Below, piece by piece: positions 21,001 to 31,627 of a stretch of 45,429 nt of DNA. The stretch's first letter is position 1. Each line of letters begins with the position of its first letter. The position numbers and the translations under genes were made by a program. Under the pieces are notes generated by a model that was not told the DNA's origin, did not search any database, and saw only the letters and a list, made by a program, of their open reading frames with translations. This DNA is from Sergeia podlipaevii (Eukaryota; Euglenozoa; Kinetoplastea; Trypanosomatida; Trypanosomatidae), in assembly GCA_030849805.1 (NCBI GenBank), contig JASANZ010002101.1:1-45429 (forward strand), written 5' to 3'.

Positions 21001-21717
21001 CTCGCGAGGGCCAAGCTCCTGCAGGAGGCGCAGGCACTGAGGTACAAGATGCTCTAGAAACGTGTTGCGAATCGACGTGTTGCCGACTAACGCGGGCAGC
21101 AGCATCACCGCTGCCTTCACCGCTGCTGTCTGCACAGGCACCACAGTGTCACTGACTCCACGGATGACTGTCTCCGCCGCCAGAGACGCAAATGTGTTCT
21201 GGTCAAAGAAGACCTCGGAGAAACTATACACCAGCACCATCGCCAGCTCACGCATCTCCGGGCGTGGGTCCTCTGCCGCCGCCCGCGTCGCCTGGTACAG
21301 CTCCGGCCAGCCCGCCGCGTCGCCATCGTCTTCGCGAAGCGCATCCGCCTTTGCCAGGCGAGTCACAATGTGGGCAATGGCCAGGCGCACCGGTCTCACT
21401 GTTTCCTTGCCAAGTTGCTGAAGAAGAAGGCTCCTCAGCTCGTGCTGCTGCGACTGCTGAAGTGAGTGCCAGAGGGAAAATACCTTCTTGCGTAGCAATA
21501 CCGCCGCAAGCTGGCGCACGCCGGCTGTGCAGCTATCCTGGTCGCACATGATGTTGACAAGTTGGATGAGGTTCTGCGGATTGCTGAGCGCTTGCACCAC
21601 GCCAGCTTCTACTGCGCGCCGCTCGTTGTTATCCACAACGTTGAGGATAGCGTGAAGCTGCTGCGAGAGCTCCGCAGGAGTGACCGCGGGTACCTGAGAC
21701 GCTTTCTGAGTAGACAT
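18061..21717 (-). CDS. Karyopherin beta, importin-4/Kap123-like nuclear transport receptor
   Basis: A 1218-residue, mostly helical HEAT-repeat protein. Near the N-terminus, after the importin-beta-type start, the segment VRQLAAVLLRKKVFSLW (about residues 70-86) matches the conserved RQxAAVLLRR-like stretch of importin-4 and Kap123. The middle holds HEAT-like pairs such as LVRRRVAEALDTLCE, and a VRTADVEEKASA segment (about 700) like the region following the acidic loop in this subfamily. Three acidic inserts (about 335-355, 680-695 and 865-895) could lie in inter-repeat loops. Relatives are about 1080-1115 residues, so this one is slightly longer. They carry ribosomal proteins and histones through nuclear pores with Ran-GTP; cargo here is inferred. 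The start at 21717 (MSTQKAS) is used because a longer frame begins at 21843 upstream of the splice tract and AG at 21777-21776. Importin-5/Kap121 is the main alternative subtype. Confidence 0.82.
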   Translation of the reverse strand: MSTQKASQVPAVTPAELSQQLHAILNVVDNNERRAVEAGVVQALSNPQNLIQLVNIMCDQDSCTAGVRQLAAVLLRKKVFSLWHSLQQSQQHELRSLLLQQLGKETVRPVRLAIAHIVTRLAKADALREDDGDAAGWPELYQATRAAAEDPRPEMRELAMVLVYSFSEVFFDQNTFASLAAETVIRGVSDTVVPVQTAAVKAAVMLLPALVGNTSIRNTFLEHLVPQCLRLLQELGPREDMASLCISVLDLIEGLFQDLTAKKHGEMLVTIAGGLVGVMVNAVNHPRVRENSGAALSQLVTSKPKFIVSRSLLAPLVAACMQLMSEDATISLSDPATGGNDDEGDDGDMEDDVDMLHVRPPCMVGGHLLSSLATNVASKAFTAALVPYFGCVADDAASRAADPLTKKAAIVGLACLAEGNPSYLRRRVGYVLDITRRMLADLSPIPREAAGFSLSYFCTHLQPEILTHHAELFPMLTPLLLDESDLVRRRVAEALDTLCENVEDNLEPYINVLLPSVMESISRSSLETQKGLCGVISAMGMTRCESFQAHAPAVLGLLRQPFEMPASPESIPLRAQATETVGVVGAALGRELFAPYLPFFMGHVVENLRTTSASLREQSFGFLANTCEILQEGFLPYLDDSIACALQSVEEDKAVYSNKHLLAGADIALSTAAMKDDSAGADESKNNHGEEGDDDEDGGDEAEEIHLRVRTADVEEKASAVYSIGVFADVLRGHFGPERVAQCWEPLASLDEHYYPNIRANALVAAAKLLKASHGSTDVVKSLESDTLAERTRDLLDDLVNQTLLQTLRKETDRSVVAAACEAIGIVLDFFGPQAFPFGVDDLVRDAMQLLRRKMPCQLMQDDNEYDPEDSGDDGEGGANDGGADPVGQLLTAGDGAITSSIMSAYMSGAAPPSADEIAAAMDWKTKVTPAMVVQYVNLPDDHDEDVTPAVAEMIESLAKAYGPALELYAKYLFPLVALYADCETRPSEDVVMATGTIAIMLDSLGPACESFFDPAIDLSFAVIAASEESAARANSCYLIRVLIEHCTARFADTTAVQQILQALWSVVGNGSAAAARGDVAVDGEGYEMPQAVDNAISATCSLVRCLPEEMLPLDTIIPPMLSGIPMRIDKAENHNACMTLIYLLTAKAQTCAHAAWLPTLVGSVANVLASRTVEMADKQALTSSGVAPFVGQYAAPWQQARTTLSAQQQHVLQESGY

Positions 21718-22096
21718 TTCAAATACTAGCTTGATTTCTTCTTCTTTTTTTTTCTGGTTCTTCACGCAAAATGCGCTGAAGTTGTTTATTAAATGGCAAA
21801 AAAAAAAAAAGATAAGTGTGGGGAGTGAAGTACAGCATTTCATAAAGTGTCATGTATTGGGCAACTGATGTGTATCATGCAATCATTGACTATCGTGGTT
21901 CACGCTTCTTTGAGTGTAACTATATATATGCCGCAGTAACGATTTTTATTTTTGTTTATTTGTTCCATTTCTTTGCTTCTGTTGGGAGAGAAAGAGAAAA
22001 AAAAAAGGAAAAGAAAATAGCAGTCTTTGATTATGGGAATGATGAGTCCACCAGTTGCTCGTGCATACCTCCTCTCCCCCTCTTCTTTCTCCTTCA
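21718..22096 (-). other. Spacer: 3' UTR of Vps18 homologue and karyopherin leader
   Basis: About 380 bases without a supported gene. It contains the karyopherin leader and splice tract, plus AT-rich sequence and a second purine run on the plus strand at about 21987-22020. Confidence 0.6.
21776..21815 (-). promoter_or_regulatory. Polypyrimidine tract and AG that fix the karyopherin start
   Basis: A T-rich run on the minus strand (21815-21798) is followed by its first AG at 21777-21776, leaving a 58-base leader with no other ATG before 21717. The in-frame ATG at 21843 lies upstream of this site and so would be absent from the mature mRNA. Confidence 0.6.
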
Positions 22097-25000
22097 CTAC
22101 ACCACGCTCTCGCTCTCACTGGGGCTGTCGATATCCGCTGTCAGCTCACACAACGGTGCCTCACTAAGCGTGTACATCAACGCAGTTCGCGAACACACCA
22201 CACAGCTCATGCCAGGTGATGCGATGCGAGGCAAAAGCGCCTGGCGCTCTTCTTTGCTTTCAGTAACGTCAATGTTGTTGTTGTTGTTGTTGTTGTTGGC
22301 CTTCACATCTTCGCGATCTCGTTCACTGCGCAGCGTCACGGGGTAGTCCTTCTGCTGTTTGATGCGGTGACGATAGCAGTCAAGATGTACCGCATGACCA
22401 CAGCGTGGAAACACAATGAATGGTTTCTCTAGCACTGGTCGTGCGCACACACTGCACCGTGTCGTGCCGGGGAGCGGAGGTGAAGAACCGCCAATGACAG
22501 GCTGGCCTCGCAGGAAAAAGTACTGCTGCTGCAAGGCACTCATGCCCTTGCCCGCCGCGCTATCCACAGCGCGTGCGGTGTCGATAGCGGCTCGAGTTCT
22601 CCGCATGATCCGTAGCATCGCAAGCTTGAGGTCCTCGATGTGAACGGTGTCAGGCAAGAGTTGCAAGACCATGCCCATGTCCACCACGCCATGACTCGCG
22701 CGCATCAGATAAAGCACACCTTGCACGCGCTGCTCAACATCGCACTCCTGTTGCTGCTGCTCTCGTGGGTAAAGCAACTGGTAATGAATGAGATGAAGCC
22801 ACAGACCACGCTGCTGTGATAGCTTCGCATAGTCGGTGCCGCCGCTGCTGTTGTTGCGTGCCTCCCACTCATAGACAGTCACAGGGAAATACTCGTCGCT
22901 CTCCTTGTCCTCGGTAAGGTTTGCGCCACTGCTGATAGTACCACTACCAATACCAGTGCGGCGCATGAAGCTCTCCGCTAACGCCACTGGCATGCAGACC
23001 GAACTGCTGGAGGAGAGCGATGGTACTAGCGGTGAAGGCGGGACATCACCGAGCATGAAACGAGGAGCACCAGCTGTACTTTTCTTCTCCAGCTCTTCGC
23101 CATACCTCAGCACCATCTTTACTGCTGCAAGGTAAAAACCCAGCAGGCGAAGCACCCACGCACAGCCCATCCACCGCTGCCACGCTGCACACGCACGGAG
23201 AGCAGTGGTGAAAGGCACATACTGCTCCTCCTCATCCTCGCGTGCAGGCTCACCATCGCCGCTGCTCACCTTATCAGGATCATTCATCCTCGTCATGTTA
23301 TCCATCGCGTATATGTTCGTGTCTTCGCGGTTGTGATGCTCGTCGTGAATGCCTGCGCACTGGAAAGATTGACGAGTAGGCCAACCCGTAACACCATGCA
23401 TCTTGCCCGCAAGCATTTCCACCCCATTCGAGACCTGCGTATCTGTACCATATCGCGCAATCAAAAAGAAAAAAGCGTTGTACACCCACGTCTCCGCACA
23501 CCTCCCTCCATGGCTGCCAATGCTTAGAAGGTGTTTGAAGTAAGCTATCACGGCATCCTTGTGAAAACCACTACTACTACCACTACCACCACCACCAGCC
23601 ACCGCGTGACTCCGCACTGCTGCGGATATTGTTGTCGTAGGTGCAGCATCAAGAGGGTGCATCTGGGAGTCCGCGGAGAGGTGTTGAGCGTGAAGCAAAG
23701 AGGCTTTCACTGCGCAAGCAAGCCCTGCTGACTTGGTTTCATCCGTGCCTTCCATGGCCCCCACTTCTTCCCCATCTAGCGTGTCATCACCACCCAATAT
23801 AGTAGAGATAGAGCCACCCATCACGTGTGTGCCACGATGCTCGGTGGCGGCAGCGGCTTCATGGTAAGGTCGAAGCACCAACAGCAGTAGCGCGGGCAGC
23901 AGCGCACACGCTCGCACTGGCAAGTGCGCCGCTGAAGAGAGAAGCACCAACGAAACAAAGTCCGTGGCGCAGGGCGACGCTGCCGCCGCATGCAGAAGAA
24001 GCAAAGACCCATATTTTTCGACTAGCCGGGCCTGCTCATTCACAGTGATGGCGCTGCTGAGAACCCAGCAAAGTCTATCACGTAGCTGCGCATCATGACA
24101 GCATGAAAGCAATGCTAGAGGCCTAGCGCCATCATTACCGCCGCCAAGTGCATCACCTCCTCCTTCCCAACTGCTGCTGTTGCTGCAGTTGTCATCGTCA
24201 TCCAACAGACCCGCAGCATCATCATCATCATCATCAGGGGTACGTGTGCTTGTCTGATTTCCACTTGCAACTGCTACTGCTGTGTATACAGAGAGAGGGT
24301 AAGTCGCGCTGCATACTCCATCCAAGCACGCCAGTCCTTCCTCTATTCTGCGCTCACGTAGAAGCAGCAGCGCGCACACATCCGCCGGTGACCCCATCAT
24401 CGCCGCCGCCCACGTCGCCAGTCGTGGGGAAGACACCCCTTCCACTGCCCGGCTAAGCCCTGGCAACTGCGCATAATTCACAGAAATCAGTGAGGCCACA
24501 GACCCCGCTGTGCCCGCAAACGATGTCTTGGTGTAGCGTAGCATGGCGTCCTCAAGCAGCGCACGTGGATTCCGTAGGCTATAGCGCCACATCACCATTT
24601 CCATCCTACTGTAGTGACGCTGCAAAGAGGTGTGCTGCTGCTGTATATATGGCGAGATATCATCATGTAAGGGTGCTGTGGTGGAGAGCACATGAGGCGA
24701 AAAGATATTCGTCATGTTTGGCGTCTTAAAGATGCCGTTCAGGCACCGCTCCTCTTCGGCAGGTTCCGCCGCGGCCGCTGTTTGAGTCTGTGCCTTCATC
24801 TTCGCGCTCTCCTCCGCTTCTTGTGCACTTGTCAGCTCCAACAGTAACAGTATCAACTGTACTGCCAGCGCTCTCCCTTCCAGCTGGCGGCCTCCGTCTG
24901 CTGTTGCTGTTGCCGATTCCGTTACCGCCGCCCCCGCGCTGACGCCATCATTGCGGATGTATTCCAAGTACCGTAGTCGCAGCAGCAGTAGCAAGATCAA

Positions 25001-28000
25001 CGGCCGAGTCGTATTCTCCTCGCGTGCGCTGCGGGTGAACTCAATGATTAAAGTAGAGAGTGGTGTAGGGCCAGGTCGCGCAAACTGCGCTGCAGCCTCA
25101 AGGTAGCGATGATGACGCAGCAAGTATGTGCCATAGGCGTGTCGCACTTTCCCAAGGAGCCCAGCAGCAGCAGCAGCAGCAGCGCCGACAGTAGCGTCTG
25201 CTCCTCCCCCTCCTCCTCCTGCCGCACCACTTCGATAAAAAGGGCTGCTGGAGAAGCTTGGCGAGAGCGGGGGCTTGGGAAGTGAAAGAACAACTCGCAG
25301 CGCCATCTCATAGATGGCATCTGGAGTGTAATAGCGATCGTAGCGCAGGCAGTCCTTAAATGATGTACAAGTCATATTAGTATCTGGACGTCTCTCATGA
25401 AGAGAAATGACCCCTGGCACAACGCCAATGCCTGGAACACAAAGTGCCGCCACAGCACCAGCAGGATAGGCATGAGGGAGCCCCAGACCAGCAGGCAATG
25501 CAACATTCCCCCTCACTGCAAGCACCAGCAACAGCTCCCTTAACAATGGATTCGCCTGTAGGAAGCGCACCAAGCGCTGTGGGTGCGCTAGAGCCTTCCC
25601 ACTAGTAGGGATCCCAGTGGCCATACTAGAGCCTTCTACAAAAGAAAAGGGAGAAGCGTTCGCACCATTGAAGGACCTACTTTTGTCATTTTCATCAACA
25701 GTTTCAGTTGCGACCTGCTCTTCTCGCGCTGAGCGCTGCCGCTGGTTCTGTTGTTGGTAGTTCCGCTGCCCTCGATTGTAAAAGGAGAAAGGCGGTACAC
25801 GTGAAGACGATGATGGTGGCACAGCTCTCCCCCTTTCCTGCCTCGTTGTAAACACCCCAATGTGTTTTGTAGTAGACTCAAAATCTTCATTAATAGCGTT
25901 GGATTCTGCTGGGGTCGGCAAAAGCGGATGAGACCCCGTGCGGCTCAAGGCACTACTCAGCTGTCTATGAGTGGATCCTAGCGAAAACGAACCAGGTTGC
26001 TGATGCTCGTGAATACTTGAACACTGACGTCGTCGTCGACTGTTGCTATTAGCGGTACTATTGCTGCCACCACTGGCAGAGTGTGGCATGTGGCTACCCC
26101 CAATCACTACAGCAGTAGAGGAGCGAAGCAGCTTTGGACTCCCCAGCACTGGTGAAGAGGCGCCGCAGTTTAGCGGATTGCCTCCTCCTCCTCCTGCTGC
26201 TGCTGCTTCACTGCCCCGCACCTCCACCTCACTCTCGTCAACGTCACCGCTACTGCTGTCCCCGGAGACAAGGAAGTGACTTCTCTGCGCGTCACCGTGC
26301 ACTGCGCCGTAGTAGTTGTGGGCGTGGTACTTATCCGCTTCACTACCGCGAGATGTGCGGCCCCGGCCCTGATGACTTGGACCCCTTTGCTTGGACTCAT
26401 CGTCCTTCCCCAAGGCGACGACTGTGTCAAGTAGCCCCGCCACTAGCTGCAGCCTAGCAGCGTAGGAAGCGGCAGGGGTCGCGGTCTCCAGTTGTACAAT
26501 ATCGCACGCTGAGAAGAGGTTAAACATGTGAGGGCAGTGCGCATCGCGAGAAGCCTTGTAGAAAGAAAAAGCAGCAGTCGCCCCAGTGCCCTCGGCGCTG
26601 GGTCCGGGTCGAGGCAAGACTGTACGGTGCACTAGGCAGTTGCGCCATGCCTGTGCGGTGCCTGGTAGCGGCATCGCGGCCACATGGGAAAACACATAGA
26701 CAGCGTGTGTAGTGGTGATAACGGAGTGGGCATAGTTGAAAGCTAGAGAGATAAGTTTCTCCGTGACTGCGAGATGGGGGAGTGATGAAGGAGTGATGAC
26801 GGTTGTCTGTGCCGGACGCACCAGTGGCTCCAACGACTCTCTCTTCGTCCGCACTGCTCCTCTGCTATGCTGGTGAGCTGGCGTGTTGGCAACAGCAGAG
26901 ACGCTGCGATGGATCTTCATAGAGGCTTTATCCCCCACGCCCGTTGCCCTGTTGCGATCTTGAGCACGGCTTGGACTTTTCTCCGCCTTGCCTGGGCTTC
27001 GTTGCAGCACTGAGGAGCATCGCTTCATCGCCATTGCCGCTGCGTAGGTTGCCACCTTCTCCTTCTTGCCAACACCGCTCTGAGTGCGCAGTTGCTGCTG
27101 CTGGTGGTGATAGGCCTTTCGGTTGACAGCTGTAACGGCACTAAGAAAGGTAGAGAACTGGTCAAGCAGCTCATCATCCACGTCGCCGCGTGCAAGACGC
27201 GCATCCATGCCGGCGTGTGTGGCCTCTTTCGTCTCTACATGCCCTGCAAGTGCTGGTGCCGCACTGCTGTGACGCCAATGAGGAGAAAAGTACCGCGAGC
27301 TAACCCCCGCCGGTTTCTGCGCACGTGTAGTAGCAGCGGAAGCAACATTGCTAGTTGTAGAGGAGCCAGTTAATAATTGACCAAGATCGCGCATCTGAGC
27401 TGTGAGGTCTGCCACACAGAGAATACCAATAGGGAGGAGAAAGTCCTCGCCACGCAGTTGACCCCCGTTGGCAATGTCAGCGGTAGAGGCATCTCCCAAC
27501 CCTCGCATAGAGCTCTGACGTGGGGCATGCGCAGCGCCGGGTGACCTCACACTAGTCGATGTGAAGGGGCGTGCAGCACATTCCAAAGGATGGATAATAT
27601 CATGAAGAAGCCCATAGCAGTCTCCATCACTGCTGCCACCCCATGGATCTTGCGCGGTATTGCGTGCTGCACGTAATGTGCGCACCTTCCCAAAGACATC
27701 CAGAGTACCATGCAATAACACCCCCTGCACAACGATACCTCCACATTGCCAGAAGAACACGCTAGGAAGCTCGCGATAAGTGACAGCGGCGCCTTGCCCT
27801 TCCTCTTTTTTCCTGTTATCTTTTGGCATTGCGTCAAGGCCTCTCAAGGGAGATGCACCACCCGTGATACCATCATCATAATCACCATCATCATCATCAT
27901 CTGTGTCACATAGTAAGTCGCTGGAGGTGACAACATGTAAGCATGCCTTTGCATTTTGCTGTGCTGCTGCTGCTGCTGCTGACATTGCTGTCACTGCATG

Positions 28001-28356
28001 TGGAGTAGCAGAGGCGCTGGAGCAGACATGTGAGGTGGTCTTAGTCAATACTTGAGGGTCTATCGCAATATAGTTCGTCAACTCCTCTGCCTGAGTCTCA
28101 CTTGCCATCGTGTCGTAGTGATGATGGTGCGACGACACCGTAGTAGCCGTCGTTGTCATCATCCTCGAGTCCCCAGCTGCGCCAGTGCCGGGCCTCACGA
28201 AGGAAGGCTTATAGGAGTGGAACACCTCTGCGAGCGTGGCGCAAGAACCAGGCGGCGATGCGCTGGCATACACATAGAGTCGATTGGAAATCGCAACGAG
28301 AACAAACACACGACGTGCGAGTGACGCCTGTCCAGATTTATAAGGCTGATTGTTAA

Positions 28357-28387
<31 letters not shown>

Positions 28388-30457
28388 CGGATCCTCATCC
28401 TTTTCCATCGTAGCCTTCGCTTTGCCTTCTTGTCGCTGCTGCTGCTGCTGCTGCCGCCCCTTGGCGTGAGCAACTGGCACTGTCCCTCTTCTCTCAAGGG
28501 CAAGAGGATAACCCCACTCCTCATCCACACCATCCAGAGTCTCGCTTCCTTCCTCCTCTTCGTCCCTTGCACCATCATCAACGTGTCGGTAGTGGGATGT
28601 GTGTGGGTAAGAGGGGAGACGCTGCCCCGCCTCCACGCTCGTCTTCCCCTTGCTGCTTGGCGCTACCCCAGAGCCAGCCTCAGGCGTCGTCTCTCGAGGG
28701 CAGGTGAAGGTGGTGGTGTAGGCCACAGCGGCAATCGGAAACTGAGATATCGAGGGAGGCAAGCGGTTTACGACGCGCGCTGCCACCACACCCGTCGGAC
28801 TCAGCTCGCACACCAGCAACATGCCTCCTCTCCTCGAGCCAAGCAACACCTCGCCGCTGAACCCGCCAGTTTTGTCTGCGTCACTCGGCCACCCAACACT
28901 TTCAATGACAAAAGGAGTCGATGCTGTTGATGCTGCAGGGGCTCCTACTCCACCTCTTATAGGCGCCTGACCGGGAGAAGCGCCACTGATCACTGAGGGA
29001 GCAAAGACCAGACTAAAGACACGTGGCTTCAGCGCAGCAGCGGCAGCAGCTTCACTGTGGTTGTCATCGCTGTTGCCAGTTGTGTCTTTGACCTCTTCGC
29101 CAGCGCGCGACTTGCGAGATCCGCCAACGTGCAACCAGCGCCGAGCGTGCTTTCTCCACTTGTGGCCTTGACCATCGCGTCCGGTTTTGCTGTCTCGTGC
29201 CCTAGCAGAATGAGAAGCTCCTGCTTCACCATTGGTGTTTTCATCATCCTCGCCGTCATCGTCAGAGAAGGAGGTGCGCGAGGCCTGAGGAATATAAACG
29301 AAAGCCGCCTTGCCAGAGGCAAACACGATGATGCAGTAGTCACCACGTGGACACATAAAAAGAGAGACGACAGGCTCCTGCTGTGCAACAGCGCACGGCA
29401 CCGTCAAGCGTCCCTCGCCATACAAACCCGCCGCGGCGGCGGAGAAGAAAGACATGTTGCCATTCAAGACGCCGCTGCCACAGCTTTCTACCGAATTACG
29501 AGAAGACAGAGACAGTGAGAACACGGAGGAGTCTCTCCCCTTCCTATTCTTTCCGTGTTCATCGCCATCGCTGCCACTAGATGAAAGGAACACGCTGCCG
29601 CCGAGAGCAATGGAGCTCACTGGAATGTTATTGAACTGGTCAAACAGAATGAGCTGCTGCGGCGTCTGTGCCGTCACGACCGCAAACACGTCGTGTGCGC
29701 TTGCCACGTGTGTGTAGGCATGCTGAGCCGCGCTTACAGGACACAGCACCGGGGTAACCTCCGTCACACCAGCGGGACCAAAAGTACCAGTAGACGATGT
29801 ACTGCTCGTGGCGCCGGGGCCTAGGTCAGAGAAGAGCTCACGAAGGTGTTGACTAGTACCATGAGCAGGCGATGTGCCGCTTCCGCTACTGGCAGTCGTG
29901 ATGTTGGGCTTAGTGGCGGCGCTACGAGAGCTGCCTGCCAGAGCTGACGGGGCTGGAAACAGCAGAGGCGATGGCGCTGCACGGCCGCGCATGAATGGAA
30001 GGCGCTCACCTGCCTCCTCCTCTTCTCCTCCTATCGCATGTCTACGCCCTTCAGCTGGCCCGCCATCGTCATCATGATTAGCATCACCACTATCTTCTCT
30101 TTCCTTCGTGCCAGCCGCGAGTTGCCTCGCCATCTCCCACGTACTTTTGCTATTGCTCCCACATGTTGTCAATGTGCGATGCTGCAGCTCATTCAGCACA
30201 GCAAGCCGCACTCGCTCTTGCAAGCGTTGTTGTTCGCCACTTTCATCTTCACAGTCTATGTGGATACTATATTTGGCATCCCTATTATGAATAAAATGAT
30301 GGTGGTGATGGTGGTTGGCCCCAGCAGGAGCATTAGCCGTTGTGGTTTGGACCGCATATAAGGATGGGCGATGACTAGTACACTCTTCACCAAGGGGACA
30401 GTCTGGAAAGAGCAATTCTGGATCGTACCAGCGCAGTGTTTCTGATTGCGCGAACAT
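22097..30457 (-). CDS. VPS18: Vps18 homologue, HOPS/CORVET tethering subunit, greatly enlarged
   Basis: A 2786-residue protein, nearly three times the 973 residues of human VPS18. The strongest evidence is at the C-terminus: PDTVHIEDLK (about 2600) resembles the family's PDFVTIDHFK, and is followed by a split RING with C2668-x2-C2671, a CGHAVHLDC block, and a last CVVC pair at 2752-2755 after a loop with an Asn run. The order and spacing match Vps18, whose RING is also interrupted. Helical, clathrin-repeat-like sequence precedes it (about 1800-2600), with beta-propeller-like pieces in the N-terminal half (for example near 1230, AFNYAHSVITTTHAVYVFS). Long Ser, Gly, Gln, Asp and Asn-rich inserts separate these pieces; ten Asn codons in a row lie near residue 690. 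In other eukaryotes Vps18 is a shared core subunit of the HOPS and CORVET complexes that tether endosomes and lysosomes; that role is inferred. The start is the first ATG after an AG at 30513-30512. Confidence 0.85.
22274..22298. repeat. TTG trinucleotide repeat coding poly-Asn in Vps18 RING loop
   Basis: A pure trinucleotide run; read on the minus strand it gives eight consecutive AAC (Asn) codons between the two halves of the RING. Confidence 0.9.
28358..28387. repeat. TTG trinucleotide repeat coding poly-Asn in Vps18
   Basis: A pure 30-base run; on the minus strand it gives ten AAC (Asn) codons near residue 690. The pure codon use points to replication slippage. Confidence 0.9.
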
Positions 30458-30511
30458 ATAGCAAAAAATTATACTCTTTTCCTTTGCTCTACTGTCTCTC
30501 TTTGTAGAAGA

Positions 30512-30589
30512 CTATAACACAATAATAATAGTAATGAGTAATGATAATTCACAGTCAAAAAAAAAAAGCAAAAATAAAGGGGGGGAGGA
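30512..30589 (-). promoter_or_regulatory. Polypyrimidine tract and AG, likely trans-splice acceptor of Vps18
   Basis: Minus-strand pyrimidine-rich tract at 30589-30557; the first AG after it that follows a pyrimidine-rich, AT-rich stretch is at 30513-30512. The resulting 54-base leader has no ATG before 30457. Confidence 0.5.
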
Positions 30590-30875
30590 TATACGATAAA
30601 TAGCAATGCACACTATAAGACACTAGAACGATTTAGCTTCTCTGTTTTTCTTTTTCCTCTTCCTTTCTAAAAATGTTGAGTAGAAATAGATGCTTCTATG
30701 TAGAAGAGGAGATACAATATGAAGGCTGCCTGCCTTGAAAAGAAAAAAAAAAAAATGTATCCCTGTACTTCCTCTTCTCTGTCTCTCTCTCCGCAGTTCT
30801 TTTTTTGTGTGCCTTCGTACTTTAGCGAATGTCACACATGCAAGTGGCTACCAGCAAAACAATAGGTATATATAA

Positions 30876-30893
30876 ATATATATATATATATAT
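30876..30893. repeat. TA dinucleotide microsatellite
   Basis: A pure AT run of 18 bases in noncoding spacer. Confidence 0.9.
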
Positions 30894-31485
30894 GAGAAAT
30901 ATACACGCAAAAGAATAAAATAGATAAATGTAAGAAATGTAGCTATCCCTATTGTTCCTTGTAAACTGTAGATTCTTTAGAGAGTAAAAAGAAAAAAAGG
31001 AAAAATGTATGAGAGCAAAAAGAAGAGAATAATTATATTGATAGAGAACCAAGCCAGCGTCTACCTAAGTATAGTCCGATTCATTTTTAAAAAAAGAGGA
31101 AAAATAAAAGATTAAAAATATAAGCAGATTCGTACTAGCCTCATATCGTTCACTCGGATAGTGATGATGATGATGTTTTTGTTGCATTTTTTATTAAGGA
31201 ATAGTATATACAAAGTGCATCTATCACTGATATGTAACCTCGCAGAAGGTCCCCTCCCTCTCTTCGACTGTAGGGCGATACAATAGCTCCTCCCTCTCTC
31301 CATCTCCTCTTCTCTCTGTACCCAACGTGGAGCAGAAGATAATAGTAAAAAAAGAGCTCTGGCCCTGGAAGCGAAGAAGAGAAAAAAAAAAAGAGTACAA
31401 TTCCATAAGGAATTCAATACAAATACAAGACGTTAGAGACAACATTAACAGTGCCGCTTCCAAATCTAATTCTACTAATCATTTC

Positions 31486-31503
31486 ATATATATATATATA
31501 TAT
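31486..31503. repeat. TA dinucleotide microsatellite
   Basis: A pure AT run of 18 bases in noncoding spacer. Confidence 0.9.
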
Positions 31504-31627
31504 GTATATGTATCTATTCATCTAAACATGACAATGTTTAGCAAGAGAGGGAGGAGGAGGAAGACAGGATTGTACAAATATCCACGCACCAAAATTTCTT
31601 TTCCTTCCCTCCTTTTTTTTTTCTTTT

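Larger units (their letters stand above)
30458..31627 (-). other. Spacer: 3' UTR of the unknown gene and Vps18 leader
   Basis: About 1.2 kb without a supported gene. AT-rich, with TA repeats at 30876-30893 and 31486-31503, many purine-rich runs on the plus strand, and the Vps18 splice tract at its left end. Short open frames on both strands have no recognisable content. Confidence 0.6.

Noticed and set aside
21718..21843. In-frame N-terminal extension of the karyopherin from the ATG at 21843
   Set aside because: It crosses a polypyrimidine tract and the proposed acceptor AG at 21777-21776, and the protein aligns naturally from the internal Met at 21717.
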